Assembly: GCA_030272155.1 (NCBI GenBank)
Contig: CP126197.1
Coordinates: 1,426,001-1,490,000 of the forward strand
DNA length: 64,000 nucleotides
From: Tetradesmus obliquus
Lineage: Eukaryota; Chlorophyta; Chlorophyceae; Sphaeropleales; Scenedesmaceae
Direction: 5' to 3'
Below the pieces are notes generated by a model. It was given only the letters and a program-made list of their open reading frames with translations, did not search any database and was not told where the DNA came from. The position numbers and the translations under genes were made by a program. Shown here in pieces: positions 1 through 22,255 of the stretch. How positions within the stretch are numbered: the first letter of the stretch is position 1; every line of letters starts with the position of its first letter.

Positions 1-10825
<10,825 letters not shown>

Positions 10826-11783
10826 GGGATCAGGCTGCAGCCAGCCACGGTTGCCTTCCTAAGCTCCTTGCAATGACAGAATGCGCTTGAGGGGTTTTCT
10901 GTTAATCTCTGTACAAAGCGGTTGTGAAACCCCTTACTGCTGTCAAAGCGTGTCCGAGCTGTGGAGTGCAGGCGAGCAAGGAAATTCAGGTGCTTTTTGA
11001 TCTGCCTGCAACGACCTATATATGTGTGTTAAGTGAAGCCATATGTACTTTGGTACATTTTAAGCTTCCACGTGTTCGGATGCAACGCCTCGGCGAAACT
11101 TCACACCCGCCAGGGATTGACCGCCGAGGAAAGTGCCGTGGGCAGGTTGCACGCATGTGACGGCAAAGTAAGCAAAACAACCGTCAACGACATTGACGTT
11201 GTGTATATTTTGCAATGACAGGGTGCAACAGCCAGCAGGAGGTCCCTGCTTCGACTTCCAGGTCTGCAGTACTAGCTGAGTACTGCACTGGGTGCAGTAC
11301 CAACCGCCTGATCGATCTTTATCCTCCTGTGACAGCAAACGATCAGAAAAGGCATTAGCAAGCCATTTTTACAGCACTATATCACAAATACCACTGCTGC
11401 AGCTACACGCAAGCTTGCGGTGCGCTCCTCTCCCGCCAATGCCCAGGCCTTACTTGGCCTTCCACTAGGCCCAACTAGGGGGGGGGGGGGGGGGGGTGGT
11501 AGTACACACACCAGCCTATTGCTCCCTTCCAAACCATACCTGCTGACCAACAGCTGCCACAGCAGTTGTTTAGAGTAAAAGAGGCTCTTGTACCCTGAAC
11601 ACCTCACACTTCCGGTTTCAACCATTCACAGCAGGCGTCCCCAGCACCAGCCTGAAGTCGTCGCAGCCCTAAAGCTTCTGGATCTTCTGCGGGCCCAAGC
11701 TGGGGAGGACTGATCACACCCCCCCCCCACACACACAGCAACAAAGTGAACTCAACAGCACACCTCTAGTGTCCCGCCTGTGC
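10826..11783. other. Intergenic region between NRPS-like gene and CS-domain gene
   Basis: No convincing gene. It should hold the promoter of the NRPS-like gene and the 3' end of the CS-domain gene, both minus. A 19-base poly-G run lies at 11,478-11,496. At 11,632-11,690 there is a copy of the last coding bases of the CS-domain gene, downstream of its stop. A minus-strand TGTAA lies at 11,369-11,373, a possible polyadenylation signal. Confidence 0.5.
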
Positions 11784-14601
11784 TCAAAGCATGGCGTCTC
11801 CCAGCACCAGCCTGAAGTCGTCAAAGTTGCGCTCAGGATCCCACTGCCCGCTGGACATCATCGCCTGCCGCTCCCGCAGCTCCTCCAGCAGCACTGCTGC
11901 TTCAGGGCCCAGCTCATCTACAGTAGGAGCATGGCGCGCATCATCCTCGTTGGTTAGGGCCTCCTGCAGCACCTGTTGATTTGCAGCAAGCAGAGGCGGT
12001 AACAGTTGGTAAGCGGCAACAAGCAGGCTTGTCAGCATGTTCAGGTTTAGGGTTTGTTAATGTAAATGTGGGGTGGTGAAAGAGCGCCTGCAAGCACTAC
12101 AGAGGGAGGCTGATGAGTAGCATCAGCGGCTGTGATCTGCTGCTGCTCCCGCAGCTCCTCCAGCAGTGCTGCTGCTTCAGGGCCCAGCTCATCAACAGTG
12201 GGCGCGTGGCGGGCATCGTCCTCGTTTGTGAGGGCCTCCTGCAACACCTGTGCAGCAGGGTTCCAGTGTGTGAGGAGATGGATAGGCAGCAGCACAAGGC
12301 AGGCATGTCAACAACAGTCACAGCGCGTGGTGTGGAGAGTGGCAAAGAGGCATGCGGGGCCCAGCTCATCTACAGTAGGCGCGTGCATCGTCCTCATTGG
12401 TTAAGGCCTCCTGCAGTACCTGTTATGCGTCAAAATGACAAAACAATGGGCATCAAGATGCAGCGACGTCAGCGCGGGAGTATGCAGTGTGGAGAGCGCT
12501 GAGGACTCCAGCATGCTGCCCCTTCTGAAGGCCACTCCCCTATCTAAGTCATGCGCCTTTCCTGTCACCAAGTCCCATCCAGGCGCGATGACGGCTGGAC
12601 AACAACCAGCATGCCTCAACACTTGTGTGGTGCGGGCGCGGCATGCTGCCCGCCACACTCTCTCAAGTGGCCTGTCCTGCTGCAGTGCTCAAATCATCAA
12701 TCCCAAAGTGTACATGATCCACTTTCCAGTTGCAGCACAGCGCTCACCTGCATGTGGCTCTTCTCCTCTCCTCCTTCACACAGCGCCCGCCAGTAGTGGC
12801 CCCCGTCCTCCTTCGGCAGCACCACCAGCAGCTCCACAAATTCAAATTCAAATTCAAATTCTGACTGACAGCTGGCCCCAGCCTGCACTGGCGCTCGCCC
12901 CTCTGCCACTCCTTCTCGTGCTGTACCCGCTCCTGTTACGCCCCGTTTCACGCCTAACCCCTGCTCCTGCTCCAGCTGCTGCTGCTGCTGTGCTGGCAGC
13001 CGGGCCTGCATCTCCTGCAAGCTAACTTTTACAGCTCCAAGAGCCCAGCATGCCTCACTGGCCTTCACTCGCTGCTTCAGTGGGCCGTCCAGCACTCGGC
13101 CAGCCCAGCCCAGCCGCACAGTGAGGCGCTGGGGGCTGATGGACACTGAGACTTCGTCCTTGCGCGTGCCTGCAGGACAGCGTGCATGTGCAGCATGTGT
13201 GCGGCAGCAGCAGTGTGCATAAACTGCGTAAAGCCTGGGCGTCATAAATGTAATCTAATGCAGGCACTAGCAGCCAGGGGCCATCCAGCACACGGCTAGC
13301 CCAGCCCAGCCGCACTGTCATGCGCTGGGGACTGACTGAGAGTTCGTCCTTGCGGGTGCCTGCAGCAGCATCACAGGTTATTGCAATCACTTGTTGCGGG
13401 CTTTGGATGGAGGCCTAACAATTTATGGGTGCATGAAAACAGCAGCCGCACGGTGAGCCGCTGTTGGCTGATGGATACAGAGACTTTGTCTGATGCGACA
13501 GCAGCATTTGCATGGATTGAACGAAACCCTAATTGGCCGCACCAGCAAACTGCGGTGTGGGATAATGTGCTCGACAAAGCTGCAGCTGCATGTAGCACGG
13601 GCTGCTGGTGGCCGCACAGCAGCAGCAGCGTCAATTCCAGGCAGCACTGCTCTGGCTCAAACTGCTGCAGGCAGTGCAACATGCATGCATGCTTCAACAT
13701 CTAGTCCTGCACCATGCTGCTGGTCGCACCTGCAGGCAGCAGCAGTTTGACTTCCAAGTCGCTGCTGCTCTGGCTCCAGCTCAGCAACTGGCCCAGGCAG
13801 TGCCACATGCATGCATGCATCTCCAAATAGAGAGGGTATATCTGCTGCAAGGCATTGCTGCTGGTCGCACCTGCAGGCAGCAGCAGCTTGACTTCCAGGT
13901 CGCTGCTGCTCTGGCTCCAGCTCAGCATCTGCCCCAGGCTGAAGCGGCGCCAGCTGGCACGCGCAGCTGCTGCTGCGGCAGAGGGGCCGCTGCTCCACAC
14001 CTCCCTGCAGGAAAGGCAGCAGCAGCAAAAACAATTTTGTGTTGGTTTGCTGCAATGGGGCACCCGTGTAGCAGCAAGTGGCCAGGTGAGCTGTATTCCT
14101 GCAGTTATGGTTGCGCTACTTGCTGCTGCTGGCATCTAGCTCACAAGGCAGGCAGCATATAGTCCTGCAAGCAGCATCTCGTCCGCTACATGCATCACCT
14201 GTGCCGGTTACAACACACAGCAGCATCCTCGTGTCCTCTGCCACCCACAGTACCAACCAAGATGGTGCTTTGCAGCATACGAGAGAGAATACTGCCCAGT
14301 TACATGTGGGCCACCATGACCCAACGGCACCATCATTTCATGAGCCACAGCACAGACATGTGGTTGTGCTCACCTGAGCCCATCTTCATCGTAGCCACTG
14401 GCATCATGCTCTGCAGCAGTCTGTCCTGCTGAGCCAGCAGCAGCTGAGCCAGACTCAGCAGCAGCAACTGCTGCAGCTGCGCTTGGCACAGCCACTGCAC
14501 TGCTGCCAGCAGCCGCAGCAGCCGCTGCAGCGCTGCCTGCCTTGCGCCTGCCAGGGGCCCTGCTGCCACCACCACCAGCCCCAGCAGCAGCAGCAGCAGC
14601 A

Positions 14602-14636
<35 letters not shown>

Positions 14637-15752
14637 GCGGGATCCTGCAACTCTGCTACGGCTGCTGACAACAGCACTCGCACTATCAGCTGCTGCAGTC
14701 TCAGCAACCCCGCCGCCGCCGCTGCTGCTGCTGCTGGCCGCACCCCTCATGCTAGCATCTCCCGCCTCTGTTCCTGCAAGTCCAGTGCCCAGCAGTAGCT
14801 GTGGCAGCATGCTAGGGTTTGTAGCCAGGGCTTCTAGCTGCCTCACTGCCTGTGGCCCCAGCTGCGCCCAGATGCCTCCTTTGGGCAGCTGCGGGGTGTT
14901 CAACTGCTGCATGCGCCTGCAGCGGCTTAAGGTGGCAGCAAAGACCTGCAGGCAGGGCAGGGGTGGATAGCTATCAACTCACAGCATCACCAAGTGTAGG
15001 CCGGGGATCAGTCTCAAGATGGACTTGAGGTGAGCAAGTGCGGCATTACACAAAGCATCCAGCTGCTGCATGCACCTGCAGCGGCTCAGAGTGGCAGCAC
15101 AGACCTGCAGGCAGGGCAGGGTGCACAGCCAATAGTGTGCCGTTCAATATATTGCAAAGGGCAGACCTCAAATGCGCCTGCAGCGGCCCAGAGTGGCAGC
15201 AAAGACATGCAGGCAGGGCAAAGATTTACAGCATGTTACTTGCAATATATCATGTCTGAGTGAGTCACAAACTGTGGTTATGGATAGGACGCAACATTTG
15301 GCTTTGGAGCAAGCGTGTGAGTAATCACGCCAAGCACCTACTTACACCCAGCAAGGCTGCCACACCAGCAACCACCTCAACAGCCACGACACCTTTTGTG
15401 TCATTGATCAATACACTTTTTGCTGCTCAACGAACAAACAAAAATGATTCAACTCTTCACCAAGAATTTTCAAAAGCACCTCTATTACACCACAGGACAC
15501 CACATTCCTAGCTGACTGGCGCAGAGCCGCATGTGAAACTCAGATAATTCAAGAAGACCCACCCGCCCAGCTGCCTCCCTCAGCAGTAGGCCATGCTGCC
15601 CTACCATCAGCGCCACAGCAGCAGCCAGCCCGCAGCTGCTGCCATCTCCCACCACCTCAACAACACGTCTTGTTACATCAGCAGCAGCAGCAGCAGCAGC
15701 AGCAGGAGCACCAGCAGCTGGCCGGGCGCTAGCTGCTGCTGATCTGCAGCTG

Positions 15753-15790
<38 letters not shown>

Positions 15791-16404
15791 GGCGGCAGCG
15801 CTGAACGGTGCTGCAGGATGTGTGAACCTGACTATGTCAGCTCCTGGTACAGCATCTACTGCAGCCACCAGCCTACTCAGCGCTGCAAGCAGCAGCTTGA
15901 CTGGATAGCTGCTGCTGCTTGCTACACATGCTGCTGCTGCTGCTGCTGGCTCGATGACCAGCACGGCTGCATCTGTAGCGCTGCTGGCAGCTGCCAAGAG
16001 TGATGCATGCTCAGCTGCTGCCGGCACAGCTCCTGCTGCTGCTGCTGCTGCTGCCGCTGCCGCTGCTGCTTTGACTATGCCTGTCAGTGCTGTAATGTTG
16101 CCATCCTGCATCACCTCATCCCTCAGCTGAGAGCTCAGCACACACAGCTGACTGTACACCTTCTCCACCAGGCCCAACACCTCAGGCGTGCTGAAGCCGC
16201 ACAGCCGTTCTAACACGTCACTAACGTTACATGCATACAGCTGTGCGGCTGCTGGCTTGCCACCTTGTGACAGAGCTGCCAGCAGCAGCTGCAGTGCAGC
16301 TGCCAACAGGCTGTCGGGTGGCTTCAGGTTTGCCTGCTGCAGCCAGAGGTTGTAAGCTGTTGTGCTGAGTGCTGCCTCATAACTGGACATCTGCAGGGCT
16401 GTTC

Positions 16405-16452
<48 letters not shown>

Positions 16453-17231
16453 GTTTGCTGTTGCTGGCCTGAGCAAGTTGACCAATGAGGCCCTGCAGTA
16501 GTCCCTCTGGAGGTGTTGCTGCTGCTGTTGCAACAGGTGCAGCTGCTGCAGTGGGGTGCAGAGTGTGTGCTGTGGTGGGGTTTCTGCAGGGTTCAGCTGC
16601 TGCTGGTGTGAGCTTAAACCCCGTGTGCTGGCCTGACCAGTCCAGCTGGCGGCTGGTCTTGCTGGGGCTGGCAGCAATGAGGTCCTGCACCAGAGACACA
16701 AGCCCTGTGGCAGAAGAAGCAGAGACATATGTTCATGTATGAACAGTGCAGGCTTGATTTACATCAAATGTTGTGTACACAGGTGGCGTGATGGCAGCAA
16801 TGAGGTCCTGCAGCAGAGACACAAGCCCTCAGTCGCTTCTTACCTTTTGCCAGACCCTTGTCTGCGCACAGTGCTGCTGCACTGCATGAAGAGCCGCATG
16901 CCACCAGGGTGGTCAGGTTGCGCAGCACAACAAACCCTGCCTGGCAGCAGGCACTGCACTGCCTGTCAGCACTGCCAGCACCTGCTGCTGCTGCAGCAGC
17001 ACATGCAGGGATGCCCGGGTTCACCAGCAGCTGCAGCTGCTGCTGCAGCCAGGCAAGATCTGCAGTGCTGCCGCTGCTGCCACTGCTGCTACTGCTGCTG
17101 CTGTGCTGCAAAGCTGGCGGCCATGTAGGGGACCCAATGACAGCTGCAGCTGCTGCCGGGTGTTGGATGCAAGGAAACAGCTGCAGCAGCAGGCTCGCAG
17201 CAACCTCTGCAGGCAGGAAGCTCATGCTGCC

Positions 17232-17269
<38 letters not shown>

Positions 17270-19864
17270 CCGGTGCTGCTGCTGCCAAGGTTGGCTGCTG
17301 GGGCTGCCCTGGCAGAAGGGTACAACTGCAAGTGCAGCAGTGTCACAACAGCATCATAAGTTGTGACCTTACCTCCTTTACTTTGGTTTTTTGGTTCAAG
17401 CAGCCAATGAAATCGTCTGTTTGTACGTTGTTCGCGCCTCTGCCTGGTGCACGCTGTCCTTTGAAAGTTGGACGAAATGCAGACATGCAGCTGCATTTAG
17501 CGTGTCCAGCATCGACGCCCTGCCATGCATGCTGTTGTAGTGCTTACAGGGTACAGCGGTGCACATGGGCTGTGTGTGAACAGCTGGCAGCAATGACACT
17601 ATCGTATTCGCATGGGTTGATACACAGCAGTATGCATGAACAAGCTGTAGCCAGGTGGTTTGGGAGGGGGTTCCCCTTTGGCTAGAAAAAGGTGTAAGTG
17701 ATTGTTTGATTAAGCTGCAGCCACCTGCAGATTGCCCTGCCCAGCACGCACCTGACAGCTAGATCTGTCAAGGCAGCAATGCCAGCAGGCCCCAGCTGCT
17801 CCAGCCACACCGATCCAGCTGGCTTCACAGCCCCTGCTGCAGCTGCTGCTGCTGCTGCTGCTGCTGGGTTAGCTGAGGCCTTGGCAGCTGCAGCAGCAGC
17901 TGATGCTGCGTCTGCTGCGGCAGCTGCAGCCGCCTTCAGAGGTATGAGCAGTGCCTGCGGTGGTGGGCTTGTTGTTGTGGGCGTGCTCGTTTTGGAAGCA
18001 GCAGCAGCCAAGCTGGCAGCAGCAGTGGCCAGCAGCCGCAGAGACACAGCTGCAAACCCGCACAGAAGATGCGGTACAAGCAAACGTCAGGAGGCAGGCA
18101 TACCTCATTACGCCCCTGAATTCAACTCCAGCCCATGCAGCCAAGCGCAGCCGAATCGCCAGCTGAGCAACATAACACACTTGACGAGCTTTGCTGGAGA
18201 AATTTGCCGTGAAGTTTGTGTTTGACTAGCGCAGCATCAGCTCCTAAGCAACACATACCTGCTTTGTGGTGGCCTTGCATTGCACTTTGCAAATGTCCTT
18301 GCTTGACACCAAATGTAACAGGCATTTCCTAGGCTTACACCCTCACCTGCAGTTGCTGGGTTTGGCTCCGCTGACACAGCCAGGCCTGCCAGCCTGTGAA
18401 ACACAAAGTCAGGCCAGGCCAGGACAGCAACAGCAGCATCACTGCTGCTGCTGTTGCTGCTGTGGCAGGTGTTGCCGCCAGGTGCACTGGCAGGTGCCAC
18501 AGCTGCACATTGTGGCTCTTTCAGCTGCGCCTGCTGCTGCATGTTGTGCAGCAGCTGCAGCAGCAGCAGCTGTTGCGCTGCAGGCAGGCAGCCGTCCTGC
18601 AAGCAGCTGAGCAGCAGCTGGTAGGCCCCTGGGGCACCTGTGCTGGGGTGAAATGCCGCAAGGGCAGCATTTGGCTGCAGCAGTGAGGCCTGCAGGAACG
18701 GGTGCAGTAAGGTTGGTGATTGCGTTGGGGTGAAATGCCGCAAGGGCAGCATTTGGCTGCAGCAGTGAGGCCTGCAGGAACGGGTGCAGTAAGGTTGGTG
18801 ATTGCGTTGGGGTGAAATGCCGCAAGGGCAGCATTTGGCTGCAGCAGTGAGGCCTGCAGGAACGGGTGCAGTAAGGTTGGTGATTGCGTTGGGGTGAAAT
18901 GCCGCAAGGGCAGCATTTGGCTGCAGCAGTGAGGCCTGCAGGAACGGGTGCAGTAAGGTTGGTGATTGCGTTGGGGTGAAATGCCGCAAGGGCAGCATTT
19001 GGCTGCAGCAGTGAGGCCTGCAGGAACGGGTGCAGTAAGGTTGGTGATTGCGTTGGGGTGAAATGCCGCAAGGGCAGCATTTGGCTGCAGCAGTGAGGCC
19101 TGCAGGAACGGGTGCAGTAAGGTTGGTGATTGCGTTGGGGTGAAATGCCGCAAGGGCAGCATTTGGCTGCAGCAGTGAGGCCTGCAGGAACGGGTGCAGT
19201 AAGGTTGGTGATTGCGTTGGGGTGAAATGCCGCAAGGGCAGCATTTGGCTGCAGCAGTGAGGCCTGCAGGAACGGGTGCAGTAAGGTTGGTGATTGCGTT
19301 GGGGTGAAATGCCGCAAGGGCAGCATTTGGCTGCAGCAGTGAGGCCTGCAGGAACGGGTGCAGTAAGGTTGGTGATTGCGTTGGGGTGGAATGCCGCAAG
19401 GGCAGCATTTGGCTGCAGTATTGAGGCCTGCGAGCGAACATAGAGCAAGGATACTGTTGATACAGTAATGTGAAGCGAATCGCAGGTCCTGCCAAAAGAC
19501 AGCAGCATACTGCATGGAATCATACAGCATGGCCCGAGAGCAGACACTGAATACAGGTCTTAAGCGGATGAATTTTAAGTAATAGGCCTGTCTTGGAGTG
19601 TTTGCAAGAGTGCTGCAGGTTTGATGCGCTGCTGCTGTAGCAGCGCACCTTGATCAACTGCTCCAGAAGCTGCTGCTGCCCTACAGCTTGCTGTGGCTGC
19701 GGCTTCTGCTGCTGCAGCAGTATAACCTCGTCCTCTGTGTCCGAGTCGGGGCCAAGTAGTAGCAGGTGCAGCTGGTGCAGAAGCTCCGATGGGCTACTGC
19801 CGCTGCTGCAGGTGCTGCTGCCACTGCTGCTGCCTCCTGCGTTGGGTTGCTCCGTGGCGTCCAT
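11784..19864 (-). CDS. Large Ala/Ser/Gln-rich protein with C-terminal CS (p23/NudC-like) domain
   Basis: Start MDATEQPNAGG at 19,864. Exons with consistent phase: 19,864-19,649; 18,689-18,347; 18,049-17,752; 17,325-16,844; 16,704-15,563. Later exons: 14,945-14,374, 14,004-13,871, 13,169-12,748 and a final one from 11,972 to the TGA at 11,784. The CS domain is recognised from LSWSQSSSDLEVKLLLPAG, then VSVSISPQRLTVRL, RVLDGPL, ACWAL, and ELLVVLPKEDGGHYW. A NudC-like acidic helical tail (LGPEAAVLLEELRE, PERNFDDF) follows. CS domains act as Hsp90 co-chaperone or client-binding modules. The N-terminal two thirds are low complexity with scattered helical LLxxL stretches and no recognisable catalytic motif. 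Function beyond a chaperone-type role is not readable. Treating all exons as one gene is inference; a split near 15,563-14,945 is possible because that junction was not phase-checked. Confidence 0.6.
12110..12420 (-). repeat. Copies of the last CS-gene exon start
   Basis: VLQEALTNEDDARHAPTVDE, at the start of the final exon (11,972), recurs at about 12,250-12,115 and, shorter, at 12,420-12,355, both with acceptors. The copy at 12,250 reads into REQQQITAADA and is open for some distance, so it could serve as an alternative exon. Confidence 0.85.
12836..12861 (-). repeat. Coding hexanucleotide repeat giving (EF)4
   Basis: A GAATTT-type hexamer is repeated about four times within the CS-domain exon, encoding an alternating Glu-Phe run in a loop between predicted beta strands. 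Confidence 0.85.
13169..13490 (-). repeat. Three copies of the CS-domain strand exon start
   Basis: VSVSISPQRLTVRLGWA at 13,169 onward recurs at about 13,370-13,265 (LSVSPQRMTVRLGWASRVL) and 13,490-13,440 (VSVSISQQRLTVRL), each preceded by a TGCAG acceptor or related sequence. Confidence 0.85.
13600..14004 (-). repeat. Three copies of the first CS-domain exon
   Basis: LSWSQSSSDLEVKLLLPAG with its GTGCGACC donor occurs at 14,004-13,871 and again, nearly identical, at about 13,800-13,735. A more degenerate third copy lies at about 13,680-13,605. Confidence 0.85.
14580..14636. repeat. (CAG)n coding tract (poly-Ala on the minus strand)
   Basis: Runs inside the 14,945-14,374 exon, where it encodes an alanine stretch. 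It is one of several trinucleotide tracts translated in this gene. Confidence 0.9.
14900..15215 (-). repeat. Three copies of an exon start (FAATLSRCRRMQQL)
   Basis: The start of the 14,945 exon recurs at about 15,105-15,045 (AATLSRCRCMQQLDAL) and 15,210-15,170, each preceded by a TGCAG acceptor. The 15,105 copy continues open into LKSILRLIPGLH. Confidence 0.8.
16671..16835 (-). repeat. Two copies of an exon start (LVSLVQDLIAA)
   Basis: The exon beginning at 16,704 has an upstream copy at 16,835-16,795 (LVSLLQDLIAA). It lies within ten bases of the donor at 16,843, too close to be spliced normally. Confidence 0.8.
18639..19430 (-). repeat. 82-bp minisatellite, about 9.7 copies, each with a 3' splice acceptor
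   Basis: Unit starts (TGCGTTGGGG on the plus strand, variant at the first) lie at 18,639, 18,721, 18,803, 18,885, 18,967, 19,049, 19,131, 19,213, 19,295 and 19,377, an exact 82-bp period. Inner units appear identical; the outermost differ slightly. On the minus strand each unit holds CGTTCCTGCAG, the acceptor used by the exon at 18,689, followed by the first bases of that exon. No GTGAG/GTAAG donor occurs in the unit. Because 82 is not a multiple of 3 the frame rotates, yet all three minus frames are open. Confidence 0.95.
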
Positions 19865-20364
19865 GGCTCTACAACGTTTAACGCATGGCAGTCAAGGGCG
19901 AAATACACGGCGTATGTGGGCCATGACAACATGCAGCGCAGCTAAGTTTGAGCTGTCGAGGGTTTGCAGAGACGCGTGTACCTGCTGCACTCAGCTGCGC
20001 AGCAGCTGCCTCGTAATCTAGTACAATGGTTTCCCTGCCGACTATGTGCCACATCTCAAGGTGATTCACCCTCCGCTGTCGTTCTAGGCCGCACCTGCCA
20101 TGTGCCAACACTGTGCTGTCCACGTGGTGCGTAGATGACCGTTCAGCTGTCAACGAGGTTTGACCAATCGGGGCCCGCGGATGCGACAAAAGGAAGCTGG
20201 ATCCAATCAAAGTGTTGAACTGGTCAGAAAGTGCCTGCACGAGTCCCTGTGTTCAGGCATCTGTCCTGCTTGTCGCGCGGGAGCACGTCAGCTAATGCAC
20301 CCCAGCACACCGGCATCAACGGTACTGCTTGAAACATTTGTATATTTCCACCTGTTGGCGTATA
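19865..20364. promoter_or_regulatory. Divergent intergenic region of CS-domain gene and secreted-protein gene
   Basis: The 500 bases separate two start codons pointing away from each other and must contain both 5' regions. No clear TATA element or operator was identified. Confidence 0.4.
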
Positions 20365-20646
20365 ATGTTGAAACCAAATTTGCTTTTGATGTTTATGGTG
20401 CTCGCAGCAGCTGGCGTGAGCTACATCGTTCAGGCAAGCAGCAGCCAGCGCTGGCTAGCGCTGCTGCTCTGCACACAGATGGCAGCAGTTGATACTGCCG
20501 CACTCTGTTGTGACACGCCTGTGTATGCTCCTGCAGGCTGAACCCCTGAGCGCAGTGCTGCCTGATTATCCAGTGAGGTACCAGTGGGTTCATGGTCATG
20601 GCTACTGCGGCGAGCTGTGCATACAGCAGGTGAGCAGCAGCAGCAG

Positions 20647-20689
<43 letters not shown>

Positions 20690-22255
20690 CATCATGCACC
20701 TGCAGCTCCTGCAGGCATGCATTGCACCGGTGAATGAATGAAGGAGCTACGGGTGGTGTGTTGATACTTGACAAACACGTAAGTTTGGAAAAGAGATGCA
20801 TGTGACGATGGGGACCCCTTGCGCCTTCACCCCTCTTACATTGGTACCGCACGGCGTACAACAGGCCGCGGCTGTAACACATGCAAGGTGTGCTGGTGCT
20901 TCATGCTTCATCACTGTACATGTCCGCTAGCATAACCTCTCACAAGTTCAGGCCGCAACGCTGTAACTGCAGGTCAGTTGGACCAGGCATGTGCTCATGG
21001 GCATCGGTCATCAACTGCTGCTGTGCTAGTTGTTGGACAAGGCTGCACCCATTCACATCGTCAGTGAAAGCTGCTGCTGCCGCTGCCATTATGCTGCTGT
21101 CTGCCTACAACAGACAGCGCTCACACACGGCGTATGGGTGGGACAGCAGCAAGCACGAGACATTGGCGGAGGGGAGCTGCTGGTTGGCTCTCCAGGCTCT
21201 AAGCTGAATAACCTTGAAGATGTGGTCAAAGCCCTGGGGTTTGACCATGTAACATTTGACCCCGACAGCGAGCAGAGTAGCCGGGTCAAGCCTACCACAT
21301 TCATGCGGTGGATGAAGCAGCAGATCATAGGTGGCAGAGCTGTGAAGTTTGCTGCTCGCCTGCAAGGTGACGAGGACGATGAATGGTATGATCACATCAT
21401 GCCCGCGTATGGAGTGTTCTACGACAGCAGCACGGCAGGGCAGTTTGATGCAAGCGACACGCTGCTGTTTCATGACAACTATGGGTGAGCAGTGTGCTTG
21501 GTTCAAAACTTTACCTAGTGGCACGTAACGTCGTTTGTTGAAGTTGTTAGCTTGCTCAGAGCCAGCATCATTGCATTGTTGCGAGCAGCAGTTCAGGGCG
21601 CCAGTGGTTGTGTGGCAAGTGCAGGATGTCCTTTGAAGTGGACATGAACACACTACATGGTGACTTGCTTGCTTGCAGGAAAACCATGTATCATACTATG
21701 GCAGCCCCAAGCTATTCTACCAGGTACTGCTAACGGAGTCACTCCAGTGCTTTTGCTTCTGCTTGCAGGAACGTGGCGACCAGGTCCATGTCTGACCCGA
21801 GCTTCTATGCAGCACAGGGCGAGTGCAACATGCCAGAAGGCACACGCATCGGCTGCATTCCCACAGGAGCTCCAAACTTTGCCACAGCAATGGGAGGCTT
21901 GCAGGACACCAACAAGCGCTTTCTACCCATGCAGCTCATCATGACAGGCTGGTCTGATGGCACTGACGCAGCGAGAGAGCCCAACGTCAGGTCACAAACA
22001 GTCAGCGCACGCTATCAGCTGGCGTTTAAGCCCGGTGCCAACGTGCAAACCGGGCAGACGTTTAGCGTCTACCGCTGCGACGGCAGCGGCAGCCTTCCAC
22101 GCAACCCTAGCAGTGGCAGCCAGTTGATTGATGCCGGTTGCAGCAGCTGGAGCTTCACAATGGGACCGAGTGCTTTGGCTCAACTGAATAACAGTGTGCT
22201 AGGGTTGCTGTGGTCCAACAGTGTTGTATACTTTGTGGCCATGCTGCAGGAGTAA
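20365..22255 (+). CDS. Predicted secreted papain-fold (C39-like) cysteine peptidase-like protein
   Basis: Five exons close in phase: 20,365-20,415, 20,537-20,629, 21,114-21,484, 21,679-21,723, 21,769-22,255 (TAA). The first encodes a signal peptide, MLKPNLLLMFMVLAAAG. Next come WVHGHGYCGELCIQQ, a Cys in a glycine-flanked CGE context at a helix start, then THGVWVGQQQARDI. Exon 3 has WYDHIMPAYGVFYD, whose His begins a strand, and LLFHDNYG with an Asp/Asn. That Cys-His-Asp/Asn order with short spacing is the hallmark of papain-fold C39-like domains. The C-terminal part (SDPSFYAAQGE to YFVAMLQE) contains a beta-rich tail with paired cysteines and no recognised domain. Catalytic assignment is inference from order and context. 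A (CAG)n tract (20,634-20,689) starts right after the exon 2 donor. If not a peptidase, it is a secreted protein of unknown role. Confidence 0.65.
20634..20689. repeat. (CAG)n tract just inside an intron
   Basis: Near-pure CAG run with one ACC interruption, beginning immediately after the donor of exon 2 of the secreted-protein gene. Confidence 0.9.

Noticed and set aside
18237..19547. 436-residue minus-strand frame over the 82-bp array as a repeat protein
   Set aside because: The repeat unit carries a splice acceptor and its frame rotates, so the long frame is best explained as an intronic minisatellite open by chance rather than as the main product.
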